A DNA stretch of 43,130 nucleotides from CAXNKG01 sp964202965. GTDB lineage: Bacteria > Acidobacteriota > Vicinamibacteria > Vicinamibacterales > UBA2999. Location of the stretch: positions 1 to 43,130 of the forward strand of contig CAXNKG010000025.1 in NCBI GenBank assembly GCA_964202965.1, given 5' to 3'. The notes under the pieces were generated by a model. That model saw only the letters and a list, made by a program, of their open reading frames with translations, had not been told where the DNA came from and made no database searches. Positions 15,150-24,058 of this stretch are shown in pieces; the first letter of the stretch is position 1, and every line of letters starts with the position of its first letter. The position numbers were made by a program, and so were the translations under genes.

Positions 15150-16373
15150 CTGGCTGTTCCTCCCCTCAAGCGGCTTGCCGCCGCCCTGCATTACCGCGAT
15201 TTCCGGGTCCTCTGGATTGGCGCCTTCACCTCGAGCATCGGCACCTGGATGCAGAAGGTCGCGCAGAACTGGCTGGTCCTCACGCTCGCCGGACCGGCCT
15301 CCGCGTTCTACCTGGGGCTCGACACGTTCCTCGGCGAAGGCCCCATCCTGCTCTTCACCTTGATCGGCGGCGTCGTGGCCGATCGGCGCGATCGGCGCCA
15401 GCTCCTGCTGATGTCGCAGTATGTCCAGATGTCGGCGGCGTTCATCCTGGCGTCGCTCGTGTACTTCGACATCATCCAGATCTGGCACGTGCTGACGCTC
15501 TCGGTGATCACCGGCGTCGCGCAGGCGTTCGGCGGTCCGGCGTACCAGTCGCTGGTTCCCTCGCTCATCGACAAGGAACACCTGCCGAACGCGATCGCGC
15601 TCAACTCGATTCAGTTCAACCTGGCGCGTGTCATCGGGCCGCTCATCGCCGGCGCCGCGCTCACCGCGTTCGGGATTGCGGCCTGCTTCGGGCTGAACGG
15701 GCTGTCGTTTCTGGCCGTGATCGCCGCGCTCCTCCTGCTGCACGTCCGGCACATTCCGCACACCGGCACGACCGGTATGCAGGCGGAGCTGCGCGGTGGC
15801 CTGTCGTACGTCCGGCACCAGCCGGCGCTGATGGTGTTGACGTTCCTCGCCTTTGCGACGACGTCGCTCGGGACGCCGATTCTCACGTTCCTGCCGCTTT
15901 TCGCGCAGGACGTCTTCAGGGGCGGCGTCGGCCAGTACACGCAGTTGATGGCGTGCGCCGGGGCCGGCGCGGTCACCGGCGCGCTCGTCGTCGCCTGGCT
16001 CGGGCGGTTCCGGCACATGGGGTGGATGGTGCTGGGGCTGCAGTTCGTGTTCGGTGCGCTGCTCATCCTGTTTGCCCTGAACCGGATCGTCTGGGTCGCG
16101 GGCGTGCTGCTCTTCGCGGGCGGCGCCTGCATGGTGATGGTGTTCGCGATGATCGCGTCGCTCGTCCAGCTCACCGTCCCGAACGAGTTGCGCGGGCGCG
16201 TCATGAGCATCTATATGGTCGCGTTTCGCGGCGGCATGCCGCTCGGGAGCCTCGTGGCCGGGTACATGGCCACCGTGTCATCTCCTTCAGCGGTCCTGAC
16301 CGTCAATGGCGTCCTGCTGAGCTCCGTGGCAGCATGGTTCCTCCTCAACAAGGGAGGGATAAAGGAGCTCTGA
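15150..16373 (+). CDS. MFS exporter (EntS-like, MFS_3 group) lacking a canonical start codon
   Basis: A 12-helix-type major facilitator of about 407 residues. From the ATG at 15249 the protein lacks most of helix 1. The in-frame upstream sequence LAAALHYRDFRVLWIGAFTS is clearly family sequence (usually LRHRDFRLLW). That frame is open back to a stop at 15108 but holds no ATG, GTG or TTG; the CTG at 15150 is a possible start. The loop after helix 2 has GGVVADRRDRRQLL (MFS motif A), and VPNELRGRVMSIYM is the second conserved loop. Such proteins export siderophores, drugs or other small molecules. It shares the inverted-repeat promoter region with imuA. Confidence 0.85.
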   Translation: MAVPPLKRLAAALHYRDFRVLWIGAFTSSIGTWMQKVAQNWLVLTLAGPASAFYLGLDTFLGEGPILLFTLIGGVVADRRDRRQLLLMSQYVQMSAAFILASLVYFDIIQIWHVLTLSVITGVAQAFGGPAYQSLVPSLIDKEHLPNAIALNSIQFNLARVIGPLIAGAALTAFGIAACFGLNGLSFLAVIAALLLLHVRHIPHTGTTGMQAELRGGLSYVRHQPALMVLTFLAFATTSLGTPILTFLPLFAQDVFRGGVGQYTQLMACAGAGAVTGALVVAWLGRFRHMGWMVLGLQFVFGALLILFALNRIVWVAGVLLFAGGACMVMVFAMIASLVQLTVPNELRGRVMSIYMVAFRGGMPLGSLVAGYMATVSSPSAVLTVNGVLLSSVAAWFLLNKGGIKEL

Positions 16374-16379
16374 CGTCGT

Positions 16380-16425
16380 AGGCTCTAGGCTCTAGGCTCT
16401 AGGCTCTAGGCTCTAGGCTCTAGGC
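16380..16425. repeat. Heptamer tandem array, 6 perfect units (AGGCTCT)
   Basis: Six identical AGGCTCT units plus a partial AGGC lie 6 nt after the MFS stop and 34 nt before the TTG start of the response regulator. The unit contains TAG on both strands, so all six frames are closed. It is the most uniform array in the window, implying recent expansion or homogenisation. Confidence 0.95.
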
Positions 16426-16459
16426 GATGTCATCATCTACGCGTGACTGAAGGGCGCCG

Positions 16460-17140
16460 TTGCGAATTCTGATCGCCGAAGACGACCGCGACATTGCGGA
16501 CCTGGTGTCCCACTACGTCTCCAAGACAGGCTGGTCCGTGCACATCGCCGCCGCCGGCGACGAGGCGCTCGCGTACGTCCGCAGCCACCCGGTCGACGCC
16601 ATCGTCCTCGACCTGATGCTGCCAGGAATGGACGGCCTGGATGTCTGCCGGGCGCTTCGCGCGGATCGCGCCACGGCAGGCATTCCGATCATCATGCTCA
16701 CAGCCCGGACGGATGAGGCCGACCGCGTCCGCGGCCTTGAGCTCGGCGCCGACGATTACGTCGCCAAGCCGTTCAGTCCGAACGAGCTCATGGCGCGGCT
16801 GCGCGCCGTGCTCCGCCGGGTACACCGGTCAGACGCGACGACGCTGACGTGCGGCCCGATTGTCGTCGACCTGGAGCGCCATACGGTGTCGCACGACGGC
16901 GTTAACGTCGAGCTCACCGCCAAGGAGTTCCTGCTGCTGCAGTACCTGATGGAGCACCGCGGACGCGTCCTCTCCCGCGATCTGCTCCTGGGCGACGTCT
17001 GGGGCTACCAGTACACGGGCGGCACGCGGACCGTGGACGTTCACGTGCGGCGTCTCCGCCAGAAGCTGCCGTCGCTCGTGACTGGACTCGTCACCATCAA
17101 GCAGTTCGGCTACAAGCTCGAGGCGCCCGCCGCCGCGTGA
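16460..17140 (+). CDS. OmpR/PhoB family response regulator
   Basis: A 226-residue two-domain regulator. The receiver domain (1-120) has the acidic pair EDD (7-9), phosphoacceptor Asp51 in IVLDLMLPGMDG, LTA near residue 80 and the Lys of VAKPFSP. The C-terminal winged helix (about 130-225) has ELTAKEFLLLQYLMEHRG and the recognition helix TVDVHVRRLRQKL. The start is a TTG at 16460; no ATG or GTG in frame precedes the conserved RILIAEDD. The stop overlaps the following histidine kinase GTG by 4 bp. By domain type it is PhoB/PhoP-like, but the signal it answers is unknown. Confidence 0.93.
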   Translation: MRILIAEDDRDIADLVSHYVSKTGWSVHIAAAGDEALAYVRSHPVDAIVLDLMLPGMDGLDVCRALRADRATAGIPIIMLTARTDEADRVRGLELGADDYVAKPFSPNELMARLRAVLRRVHRSDATTLTCGPIVVDLERHTVSHDGVNVELTAKEFLLLQYLMEHRGRVLSRDLLLGDVWGYQYTGGTRTVDVHVRRLRQKLPSLVTGLVTIKQFGYKLEAPAAA

Positions 17141-18396
17141 GCGTCCGCGTGCGCGCGCAGATACTCGCGGCCGCCGCCACCGGCATCGTGGCCGCACTGG
17201 GCGCGGCCGCGCTCCTGGCCGGCACGCCGCTCGGCACAACACCCCGCTCCATCCTGGCCGGCCTCGTCGGCATCACCGCGGCGGCGATGGCCGCGGAGTA
17301 TGTCGCGCGCGCCAACCGGGGGCGGGTCGCCGCGCTCGCCAGTACGGCGCAGCGATCCGCCGAAGAGATGTCGCGCCGGCTCGAGGAGCTTTCGAAGGAT
17401 CGCGCGCGCATGGAGGCGATCCTGTCCGGTATGGTAGAGGGCGTCCTTGTCCTCGACCGTCAGGGCCGCGTCCAGCTGGTGAACCGTGCGGCGCAAGCCA
17501 TGCTGCACGTCGACAGCGCGGCGATCGGCCGGCTGTACCTCGAGGTGATCCGCCATCCTGACATCTCGGCGCAGCTGGCGGCCGCCCTCCGCGGCGAAAC
17601 CGTTGACGCGGGCGAGCTGCCCCTCGGACGCGATCTCTCGCGGCTGTTCGTGGCACGGGCGGCGGCGGTGGGCGGCGGCGGCGCGGTCCTTGTGCTGCAC
17701 GACATCACCGACCTCAAACGCGCCGATCAGATTCGCCGGGACTTCGTCGCCAACGTGTCGCACGAGCTGCGCACGCCGTTGACAGCCATCCGCGGCTACG
17801 TCGAAGCGCTCGCGGAGGGAGCCGACGCCGAGCAGACCCGCCGGTTCGTGGAGATCATCGCCCGTCACAGCCTGCGCATGGAGCGGCTCGTCTCGGATCT
17901 GCTTCGCCTGGCGCGGCTTGACGCGCACCAGGAGGTGCTGGATATGGCGCCTTGCGATCTGCAGCAGATCTTCACTGCAGTGGTCACCGACCTGGCACGG
18001 ACCGTCGAGGAGAAGCGCCAGCACATTGTGATCGCGGTGGCGCCAGACGCCTGTTCGATCACGGCCGATCCGGCCAAGCTCCACGACGTGGTGCGTAACC
18101 TTATTGAAAATGCGGTGAACTATTCGCCCGACCAGGCCGAGATCCACGTTGGGACAGCGAGGCTGGAGGGCGCCCTGCAGTTCACCGTCTCCGACACGGG
18201 ACCCGGCATCCCGGAATCCGACCTCACGCGCATCTTCGAGCGCTTCTACCGCGTCGACAAGGCGCGCACGCGCCCGGGCGGCACCGGCCTCGGCCTGGCA
18301 ATCGTCCGCCATCTCATCGAGCTGCACGGCGGAAGCGTGAAAGCCGAGAACCGCCCGGAAGGCGGCGCCCGGTTCACCGTGACGCTGCCGCTGTGA
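17137..18396 (+). CDS. PhoR-like sensor histidine kinase with PAS domain
   Basis: A 419-residue membrane kinase. Two hydrophobic N-terminal segments (about 7-28 and 38-57) form a small hairpin with almost no periplasmic loop. A coiled coil (AEEMSRRLEELSKDRARMEA) and a PAS domain (about 90-195) follow. Next come the H-box FVANVSHELRTPLTAIRGY with His209, the N-box NLIENAVNYSP, and the DTGPGIP, FERFYRVDKAR and GGTGLGLAIV ATP-binding motifs. This order matches PhoR. The GTG start overlaps the regulator stop (GTGA), and its own stop overlaps the next GTG in the same way. The lack of a large external domain suggests sensing in the membrane or through PAS. Confidence 0.94.
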   Translation: MSVRVRAQILAAAATGIVAALGAAALLAGTPLGTTPRSILAGLVGITAAAMAAEYVARANRGRVAALASTAQRSAEEMSRRLEELSKDRARMEAILSGMVEGVLVLDRQGRVQLVNRAAQAMLHVDSAAIGRLYLEVIRHPDISAQLAAALRGETVDAGELPLGRDLSRLFVARAAAVGGGGAVLVLHDITDLKRADQIRRDFVANVSHELRTPLTAIRGYVEALAEGADAEQTRRFVEIIARHSLRMERLVSDLLRLARLDAHQEVLDMAPCDLQQIFTAVVTDLARTVEEKRQHIVIAVAPDACSITADPAKLHDVVRNLIENAVNYSPDQAEIHVGTARLEGALQFTVSDTGPGIPESDLTRIFERFYRVDKARTRPGGTGLGLAIVRHLIELHGGSVKAENRPEGGARFTVTLPL

Positions 18397-19160
18397 TCTG
18401 GGCCCTCACGCGCGACATCAGCGACTCGTTCGAGCAGTGCCAGCTCACGCACCTGGCGCGCGTGCCGATCGACCTGGCGCGCGCCCGCGCCCAGCACGAG
18501 ACGTACGAATGGGCGCTTGTCGAACTGGGCTGCACCGTCCGGCGGATCGACGCCGCCCCCGGCATGCCGGACTCGGTGTTCATCGAGGACGCGGCCGTGG
18601 TGTTTCCAGAAGCCGCGGTCATCGCGCGGCCCGGAGCGGAGAGCCGCCAGGGTGAAACGCCCGCCGTCCGCGAGGCGCTCCGCCGATTCGGCATGCCGAT
18701 GCACGAGGTTGCAGAACCGGGTACGCTCGACGGCGGTGACGTGCTGGTCGTGGGGCGGCAGGTCTTCATCGGGGCGTCGACACGGACAAACGCGACCGCC
18801 GTCACCCAGATGCGGCGGTTTCTTCGTCCGCTCGGCTATGAAGTCCGCGTCGTCCCGGTAGAGGGATGCCTCCACCTCAAGTCGGCCGTGACCGCGGTTG
18901 CCCCCGACACGGTCCTGATCAACCGCGACTGGGTGCCGCCGGAGGCATTCTCCGGACTGGAGACCATCGAGGTCGATCCCGACGAACCCGCCGGCGCCAA
19001 TGCCCTGCTCGTCGATGATGTCGTGGTGTATCCCGCGGACTTTCCGAAGACGCGGGCACGGATGAACGCGAAAGGCCTTCGCGTGCGCGTCGTGGACGTC
19101 GACGAGCTCGCGAAAGCCGAGGGGGGAGTAACCTGCTGCAGCCTGGTCTTCGAGACGTAG
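18393..19160 (+). CDS. Dimethylarginine dimethylaminohydrolase (DDAH)
   Basis: A 255-residue member of the guanidino-group-modifying superfamily, the same length as Pseudomonas DDAH. The catalytic triad positions are present: Cys249 in VTCCSLVF, His161 in CLHLKS, and Asp113 in GTLDGGDVL, where mammalian enzymes also have Asp and Pseudomonas has Glu. SVFIEDAAVV and GASTRTNA form the substrate pocket. It should hydrolyse methylated arginine to citrulline and a methylamine; a related guanidine substrate is possible. It is translationally coupled to the histidine kinase by a GTGA overlap, an unusual partner, and converges on the lipoprotein gene with no intervening base. Confidence 0.9.
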   Translation: MIWALTRDISDSFEQCQLTHLARVPIDLARARAQHETYEWALVELGCTVRRIDAAPGMPDSVFIEDAAVVFPEAAVIARPGAESRQGETPAVREALRRFGMPMHEVAEPGTLDGGDVLVVGRQVFIGASTRTNATAVTQMRRFLRPLGYEVRVVPVEGCLHLKSAVTAVAPDTVLINRDWVPPEAFSGLETIEVDPDEPAGANALLVDDVVVYPADFPKTRARMNAKGLRVRVVDVDELAKAEGGVTCCSLVFET

Positions 19161-19670
19161 CTAGTCGTCTGTCACGTAGCTGAAGACCTTCCAGCTGTCG
19201 CCTTTCAACAGGCTGGATCCGAACACGCGCAGGTCGACCTCCCGTCCGCTCTCGTCACGCGCGCGCAGAACAGTCTCGCGATGAACGACATAGCCGGGAT
19301 AGGTCGTCGATGCTCCAGCAAAACGCACGCTGACCAGGACGTAGCGGCGTCCTCCGTGTTCCTGGACCGTCTGAGCCAGGAACGATTCGCTCTTCTGATG
19401 CAGGTCGCCCCAGACATACGAGAACGGCAGGTTCCGGTCGGGGCGCGCGGCCGGCAGTTCGGGCCACACATGCTCCCGGAACTCCTCTTCGGATAGTGCC
19501 AGGTTGCGAAGCGACGCGACATCGCGGTACTCCAGCGACTGGAGCACCGCGGTCGCAAGCGCCTCAGCCGACGGATGCGCGTTGGAAAGCAGAGGGGTGC
19601 TGGAGGAGCAGCCGCTCAGATAAATCCCAAAACCCAAAACCCAAAACCCAAAGAGGGCCAGGACTCTCAT
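19161..19670 (-). CDS. Lipoprotein of unknown function; signal peptide encoded by a heptamer array
   Basis: A 169-residue exported lipoprotein: MRVLALFGFWVLGFGIYLSGC, lipobox LSGC, then SSSTPLL. The hydrophobic core (residues 7-16) is the direct translation of a TTTTGGG repeat array. The mature part has a helical region (SAEALATAVLQSLEYRDVASL) and then beta strands (RRYVLVSVRFAG, YVVHRETVLRARDE, DSWKVFSYVTD). This is reminiscent of small alpha+beta lipoproteins with NTF2-like or DUF4878-like folds, but no family is firmly recognised. The ATG at 19670 has no ribosome-binding site. A second, opposite-facing array lies just upstream. Confidence 0.75.
   Translation of the reverse strand: MRVLALFGFWVLGFGIYLSGCSSSTPLLSNAHPSAEALATAVLQSLEYRDVASLRNLALSEEEFREHVWPELPAARPDRNLPFSYVWGDLHQKSESFLAQTVQEHGGRRYVLVSVRFAGASTTYPGYVVHRETVLRARDESGREVDLRVFGSSLLKGDSWKVFSYVTDD
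19626..19653. repeat. Heptamer array inside the lipoprotein signal peptide, 4 units (CCCAAAA)
   Basis: Three CCCAAAA and one CCCAAAG units. On the gene strand they read TTTTGGG and encode FGFWVLGFGI-type hydrophobic sequence, the h-region of the signal peptide. Confidence 0.92.
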
Positions 19671-19686
19671 CGGAACTCGCTCACGT

Positions 19687-19714
19687 TGGGATTTGGGATT
19701 CGGGATTTGGGTTT
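19687..19714. repeat. Heptamer array between the beta-helix gene and the lipoprotein gene, 4 units (TGGGATT)
   Basis: Units TGGGATT, TGGGATT, CGGGATT and TGGGTTT end 4 nt from the stop codon of the beta-helix gene. They face the CCCAAAA array in inverted orientation 33 bp away, so the two could pair as an imperfect hairpin around the lipoprotein start. Confidence 0.85.
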
Positions 19715-19718
19715 TGTT

Positions 19719-21050
19719 TTATCGCTGGGGATACGCCGTCCACCCCGCGGTCCAGTCAGCCGCCGGCGCAGGAGCGACAGCACCGATATAGGTCACCGCT
19801 TCGAAGAAGCCGTCGTTGGGCGGCTGAATCGGCGCAAGCTGACCGCCGGCCAGCGTTGCGGCTGACGACGGCTGGAAGTTCGGGTGCTCGTGGTTCGAGC
19901 AGGCGGTCGTGGCAACGCCGGACTCGACACCGACACGGATGCCCGGGAATCGGCCGTTGTTGACGTAGGTCATCACGCTCGAGTGCATGTTGGTCGCCAT
20001 GCCCCACGCCACGCCCGCGCCCATCTGCGACGTCCCGTTGTCGATCTGTCCGGTAGTGGCGGTGTTGCTCGTCTCAATCTGGAACCCGACCGTCTTGAAC
20101 CCCGTCACCAGGAAGTTGCGGATGGTGAACGCCGTGCCGCGGCGGATATTGGCCGCGCGCGGGCTCTCGCCGCCTTCGTTGCGGTCCGGGTCGCCGCACA
20201 TCGTGAGGTTGTAGATCTGCGGGTTCGAGCGCGGCAGGGCGTTGTTGTTGAACTCGCTGTTGTCGGCCTCGATGCCGTTGTCGGCGTCGTCACCGCGCTG
20301 GGTCACCGCCACAAACTGCAGCCGCCCCCTCCAGCCGAACGTCCAGTCCACGCTGTCGTCGGCGGCGTTCGACGTCACGAGGTACTTGCCGTCCACGGTT
20401 CCGCCGAACCACTCCAGCGCGTCGTCGCGGCTCATATGGGCCTGCACGTGATCCACCTGCGTGCCGCGGCCGACCCCCTGGAACGCGATGCCATTCAGTT
20501 CGTTATCAGGGCTGAACTCAATGCCCGAGAACTCGACGCGGACATACCGCAGCACCCCGCTGTTGTCGTTCTCGTCGTTGCCGCCGTAGACGCCCGTATC
20601 GCCTTCGCCCGCGCCTTCCCCACCCTCGAGATTGACCGGCGCGCGGCCGTTGATGATGAGGCCGCCCCAGTCCCCGCGGTTCCGCGTACCGATCGACTGG
20701 TCGCTCGTGAAGACAATCGGCTGCGTGGCCGTGCCGATCGCGTTGATACGGCCGCCGCGATCCACAATCAGCGTGCCGACGCTTCCCGACTCGCCGATGA
20801 TCCGCGTGCCCGCCTGGATGTTCAGCGTCGCACCCTGGCGCACGAAGACCGCGCCACGGAGCACGTAGTAGTTCGTGTTGACCCACGTCTCGCTGCCGTT
20901 CACCTCGCCGGTGACGACGACGACCGGCTTGTCGATCCCCGGGACGTTCACGGGCGGCGCCTGTTCCGTCGACACACGGGCCACCGGAATCACTGCGAGT
21001 ACGCCCGCAACCGCTGCACAGGTGAAGACTCTCTGTAAAGACTGACGCAT
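19719..21050 (-). CDS. Secreted right-handed beta-helix protein paired with the TonB receptor
   Basis: A 443-residue exported protein with signal peptide MRQSLQRVFTCAAVAGVLA. The body is a run of Asn/Gly-rich parallel beta-helix coils: YYVLRGAVFVRQGATLNIQAG, then TLIVDRGGRINAIGT, RGDWGGLIINGRAPVN, GVLRYVRVEFSGIEFSPDNE and DHVQAHMSRDDALEWFGGTV. The same domain order is found in secreted proteins encoded beside TonB-dependent receptors in Bacteroidota and some Proteobacteria. It follows the receptor gene by 38 bp on the same strand. It may help capture or display the receptor's substrate, but its biochemical function is unknown. ATG 21050 is chosen for the signal peptide; an ATG at 21080 is also possible. 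Confidence 0.85.
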   Translation of the reverse strand: MRQSLQRVFTCAAVAGVLAVIPVARVSTEQAPPVNVPGIDKPVVVVTGEVNGSETWVNTNYYVLRGAVFVRQGATLNIQAGTRIIGESGSVGTLIVDRGGRINAIGTATQPIVFTSDQSIGTRNRGDWGGLIINGRAPVNLEGGEGAGEGDTGVYGGNDENDNSGVLRYVRVEFSGIEFSPDNELNGIAFQGVGRGTQVDHVQAHMSRDDALEWFGGTVDGKYLVTSNAADDSVDWTFGWRGRLQFVAVTQRGDDADNGIEADNSEFNNNALPRSNPQIYNLTMCGDPDRNEGGESPRAANIRRGTAFTIRNFLVTGFKTVGFQIETSNTATTGQIDNGTSQMGAGVAWGMATNMHSSVMTYVNNGRFPGIRVGVESGVATTACSNHEHPNFQPSSAATLAGGQLAPIQPPNDGFFEAVTYIGAVAPAPAADWTAGWTAYPQR

Positions 21051-21088
21051 GATGGTGTGTCTGCTCCTCTGTATGTGCATGGGTGTGC

Positions 21089-23899
21089 TCAGAACACGTT
21101 GAGGCCGAACGACAGCGCGATGGTTCGACCCATCGTGAAGAGCCGCTGCGTTTCGGTGGTATCCAGCGTCTGCGTGAACAGGTAGTCGCTGTCCGTCAGA
21201 TTCTCGACGGTGAGGCGGATACCGAGCGCGCGAATGCGCTGCGAGAACACGATGTCGAGCGCGCCGCGTCCTTCTTCGATGATGTCGGGCGCCTGGTTGG
21301 CGCCGACGTCGGAGATGCGGTCGCCGAAGTAGTTGAACAGCAGCCGGGTCGAGAATCCGCCGGCCATGAATTCGGCTGTCAGGTTCGCCAGGTTCTTCGA
21401 CTGTCCCGCCAGCGGCCGCTCGAGCGACGTCTGCACCGTGCGCTGTTCGGCCAGCAGCGTGATCGTCGATTCAACGAACGTGTAGTTCCCGTTCAGGAAC
21501 ACGTGCGACCCGAGCTGCCGCCCCGCTTCGAGCTCGATGCCGAAGTTGCTGGCCTTGTCCGCGTTCTGGAATGTGGCAATCGGATTCGCCGCCGCAATCA
21601 CGATGCGCTCAATCGGCTGGTCGAAGTGCTTGTAGAAGAGACTCGCGGCAAGAACACCACGGCCGCCGCTGAACATCTCCCAGCGGCCGTCGACGTTCTG
21701 GATCAACGCGCGCTTCAGGTTCGGGTTGCCCTTCACCGCGCGGTTGCCGACGACGTCGGTAAACTCGAACTCGGCCAGCTCGCGGAATTCCGGGCGATTG
21801 ACCGTCGAGCTGTAGCTGAGACGGATGTTCGAGCCGGCGCTGACCGCCTGCACGAAGTTGATGGCCGGGAACACGTCCGTGTTCTTGTTGACCGCCTGGA
21901 TTTGCCGCGCGAACAGCCCGAACGGATCCTGCGTCGTCACCGTCTGATCGAAGCGCTCGACCCGCGCGCCGGCGATGATGCGCGTACGGCTGCTCATTGC
22001 CACGTCCACCATTCCGTAGCCGGAGGTCGTCGTCTGCTCGCCGCTATAGGCGTCCACCGGCCGCGTCTCCTCGTTGAACCGGAACGCCGTGCCGATGTTC
22101 GACGTCGTGAACAGCTGCTCCGGCGTCAGGAGCGGATTGAACAGGAGGTTCCCCGCATCGGCCTTCTGCGTCGTGACCGGAATGAAGTGGAACCGGCGCG
22201 AACGGAAGTCGCGTGTGCGCTCCACGTAATTGAGGCCAAACTTGTACTGCGTAGGCCGGCCGCCTGCGGCATTCGAGACGCTCCAGTTCAACGCTCCATC
22301 GACCGTGTCGTCGTCGAGGTTGTTGAACATGTGGAAGCCGCTCTGCGATTCGTCGGCGTAGGTGAACGGGGTGGTCGGGGCCACACCAATCAGCCGCTCG
22401 TAGAGCGTTTCGCGCAGGTCGGGTTCGTTGCGCTTCGCGCGGGCGTAGTTGACGCGCCAGTCGATGCGGCTGTTCGACAGCTGTTGGAAGAAGTGCTCGC
22501 CGCCAATCGCATTCGCCATCAGCCCTTCTTCGATGAACTGGAGGCGGGAGTTCGTGTACTCACGCGCGTTGTCGAAGTTGAGGCCCTGGAAGAACCGCCC
22601 TTCGTCGCGGCCGCTGTGGGTATAGAAGTTCTCGAAGGTGACACGCTGGCTCGGCGCGAATTGGTACGACAGGTTACCGACGATGCCCAGCTGCGCTTTC
22701 TGCTGGCCCGTCTGCATGTGGTAGTCGCTGGTCGCTTCGAGGTCGCCTTCGTCGGCGATGCGGAAGAACCGGCGGTCCTCCTCGACGTACTGCTCCTTAT
22801 AGGAGTGGCTGACGCTCGAGACGACGCCGAGGTTGTTGAAGCGATTCCCGAACGTGGCGCTCCAGCTCTGACCCGGCGCGCCGTCGGCCACCTCGGGCGT
22901 CCACTCGTTCCCGAGCAGCCGTCCGAACTGCGTAATCTGGTCGGGCGTGTAGCCGACGCCTGGGGTATAGATGCCCTGCCGCACAATCTTGTTGTTCGGG
23001 ATACCGCCGGGCAGCGCACGGGCGCCTTAATCAAAGCCCCAGACGTCCTGGCTGCCAAGGGGGCTCAGCGGAATCGACTTCCCCGTCGCCGTGGACGAGA
23101 AACTGAGGCCGTAGGAGAAATCGACCACAGGCTGCACGGGCAGCTTCATCGGCACAATCTGCACGAGGCCGCCGGCGAACTCGGCCGAGCGGTCGGGCGA
23201 ATACGACTTGTTCACCTGCACGCTGTCGATCAGCCCGGCAGGAAACAGATCGAGCGGCACCACCTTCTTGTCCGGCTCGGTCGTCGGCAGCACCGACCCG
23301 GCCAGCGTGGTGTTGCTGTAGCGCTCGCCGAGGCCGCGGACGAACACGTACTGGTTGTCGACGAGCGAGATCCCCGTGACGCGCGACATGGCGGCCGCGG
23401 CGTCGGAATCGCCGTTCGACTTCATTTCATCGGAGCCCATGTTGTCGGTGATGACCGACGCGTTCTTGCGCTCCATCAGCTGCGCCTCGGCGGACGACGT
23501 TTCCACGTCGACGGCGCGGCCGACCACGGTGACCGTCTCGGCGAAGCCGGTCATCGAGAGGCCCACGTCGACCGTGATCACCCGCTCCGTGCCGGCGGTG
23601 ACCGTGACCACCCTTTCCTGATAGCCCTCCATCAGGACTTTCAACTGATAGGTCCCGGCCGGCACCTGGTGCACAAAGCGGCCGTCCACGTCGGTGTAGA
23701 CCACGGCGCCGGTCTCGACAATTTCAACAGGAACACCTGGAAGGGCGATGGCGTTGGCATCGTCCCGGACCATGCCGGCGATGCGAACGGTCTGGCCCGA
23801 CTGTGCGGCGGGCGCGGCCTGCGCGGCCTCACCGGAGACGGGCAGAAACAGAAGGGCAACGACCGGCGCCATGCGCGCCGCTCTGAGCACGATGTTCAT
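21089..23899 (-). pseudogene. TonB-dependent receptor interrupted by an in-frame TAA (codon 291)
   Basis: The frame starts at ATG 23899, with AGAGGAG 5 nt upstream and signal peptide MNIVLRAARMAPVVALLFLP. It continues as a carboxypeptidase-regulatory-like beta domain (VRIAGMVRDD to YQERVVTV), a plug domain (NMGSDEMKSNGDSDAAAAMS, VFVRGLGERYSNTTLAGSVL) and a long barrel ending GLNVF, the aromatic terminus of outer-membrane proteins. One TAA at 23027-23029 splits it after DVWGFD. The same frame continues without a shift as GARALPGGIPNNKIVRQGIY, a standard receptor sequence. Without the stop the protein would have 936 residues. The cause may be a nonsense mutation, a base-calling error or, less likely, readthrough. 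In its locus context it probably imports a phosphate ester. Confidence 0.88.
23027..23029 (-). other. In-frame TAA stop codon inside the TonB-dependent receptor
   Basis: The minus-strand codons read GAT TAA GGC. The reading frame is the same on both sides (15 codons separate this stop from the first downstream GTG). A single G-to-T change from GAA would explain it. Confidence 0.9.
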
Positions 23900-23964
23900 A
23901 AACTCCTCTAGGAGACGGGAAGGTTGGAGAAAGCCCGGCAACACAGCCACTCTAGAGAGCGGCC

Positions 23965-23991
23965 GTGATCTCGCTGTGACGAAGACGTTAC
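23965..23991 (-). promoter_or_regulatory. Candidate Pho box: three 11-bp-spaced half-sites upstream of the TonB receptor
   Basis: On the minus strand GTAAC, GTCAC and ATCAC start exactly 11 bp apart. PhoB-type regulators bind tandem 11-bp direct repeats with a TGTCA/TGTAA core. The site ends 65 bp before the receptor ATG, a plausible activator position. Confidence 0.5.
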
Positions 23992-24058
23992 AAGTGGGTA
24001 AATTGATGGGTCAGGCGGATTCGCGCCACCCGGCCTGGTCCACGCGCGGCGCTCCCCT

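Noticed and set aside
23027..23029. Selenocysteine or programmed frameshift in the TonB receptor
   Set aside because: The codon is TAA, not TGA, and the frame is unchanged, so neither mechanism fits.
21083..23911. 942-codon open frame antisense to the whole TonB receptor
   Set aside because: Arg/Val/His-rich shadow typical of high-GC third positions. The minus strand carries the signal peptide, plug and barrel motifs.
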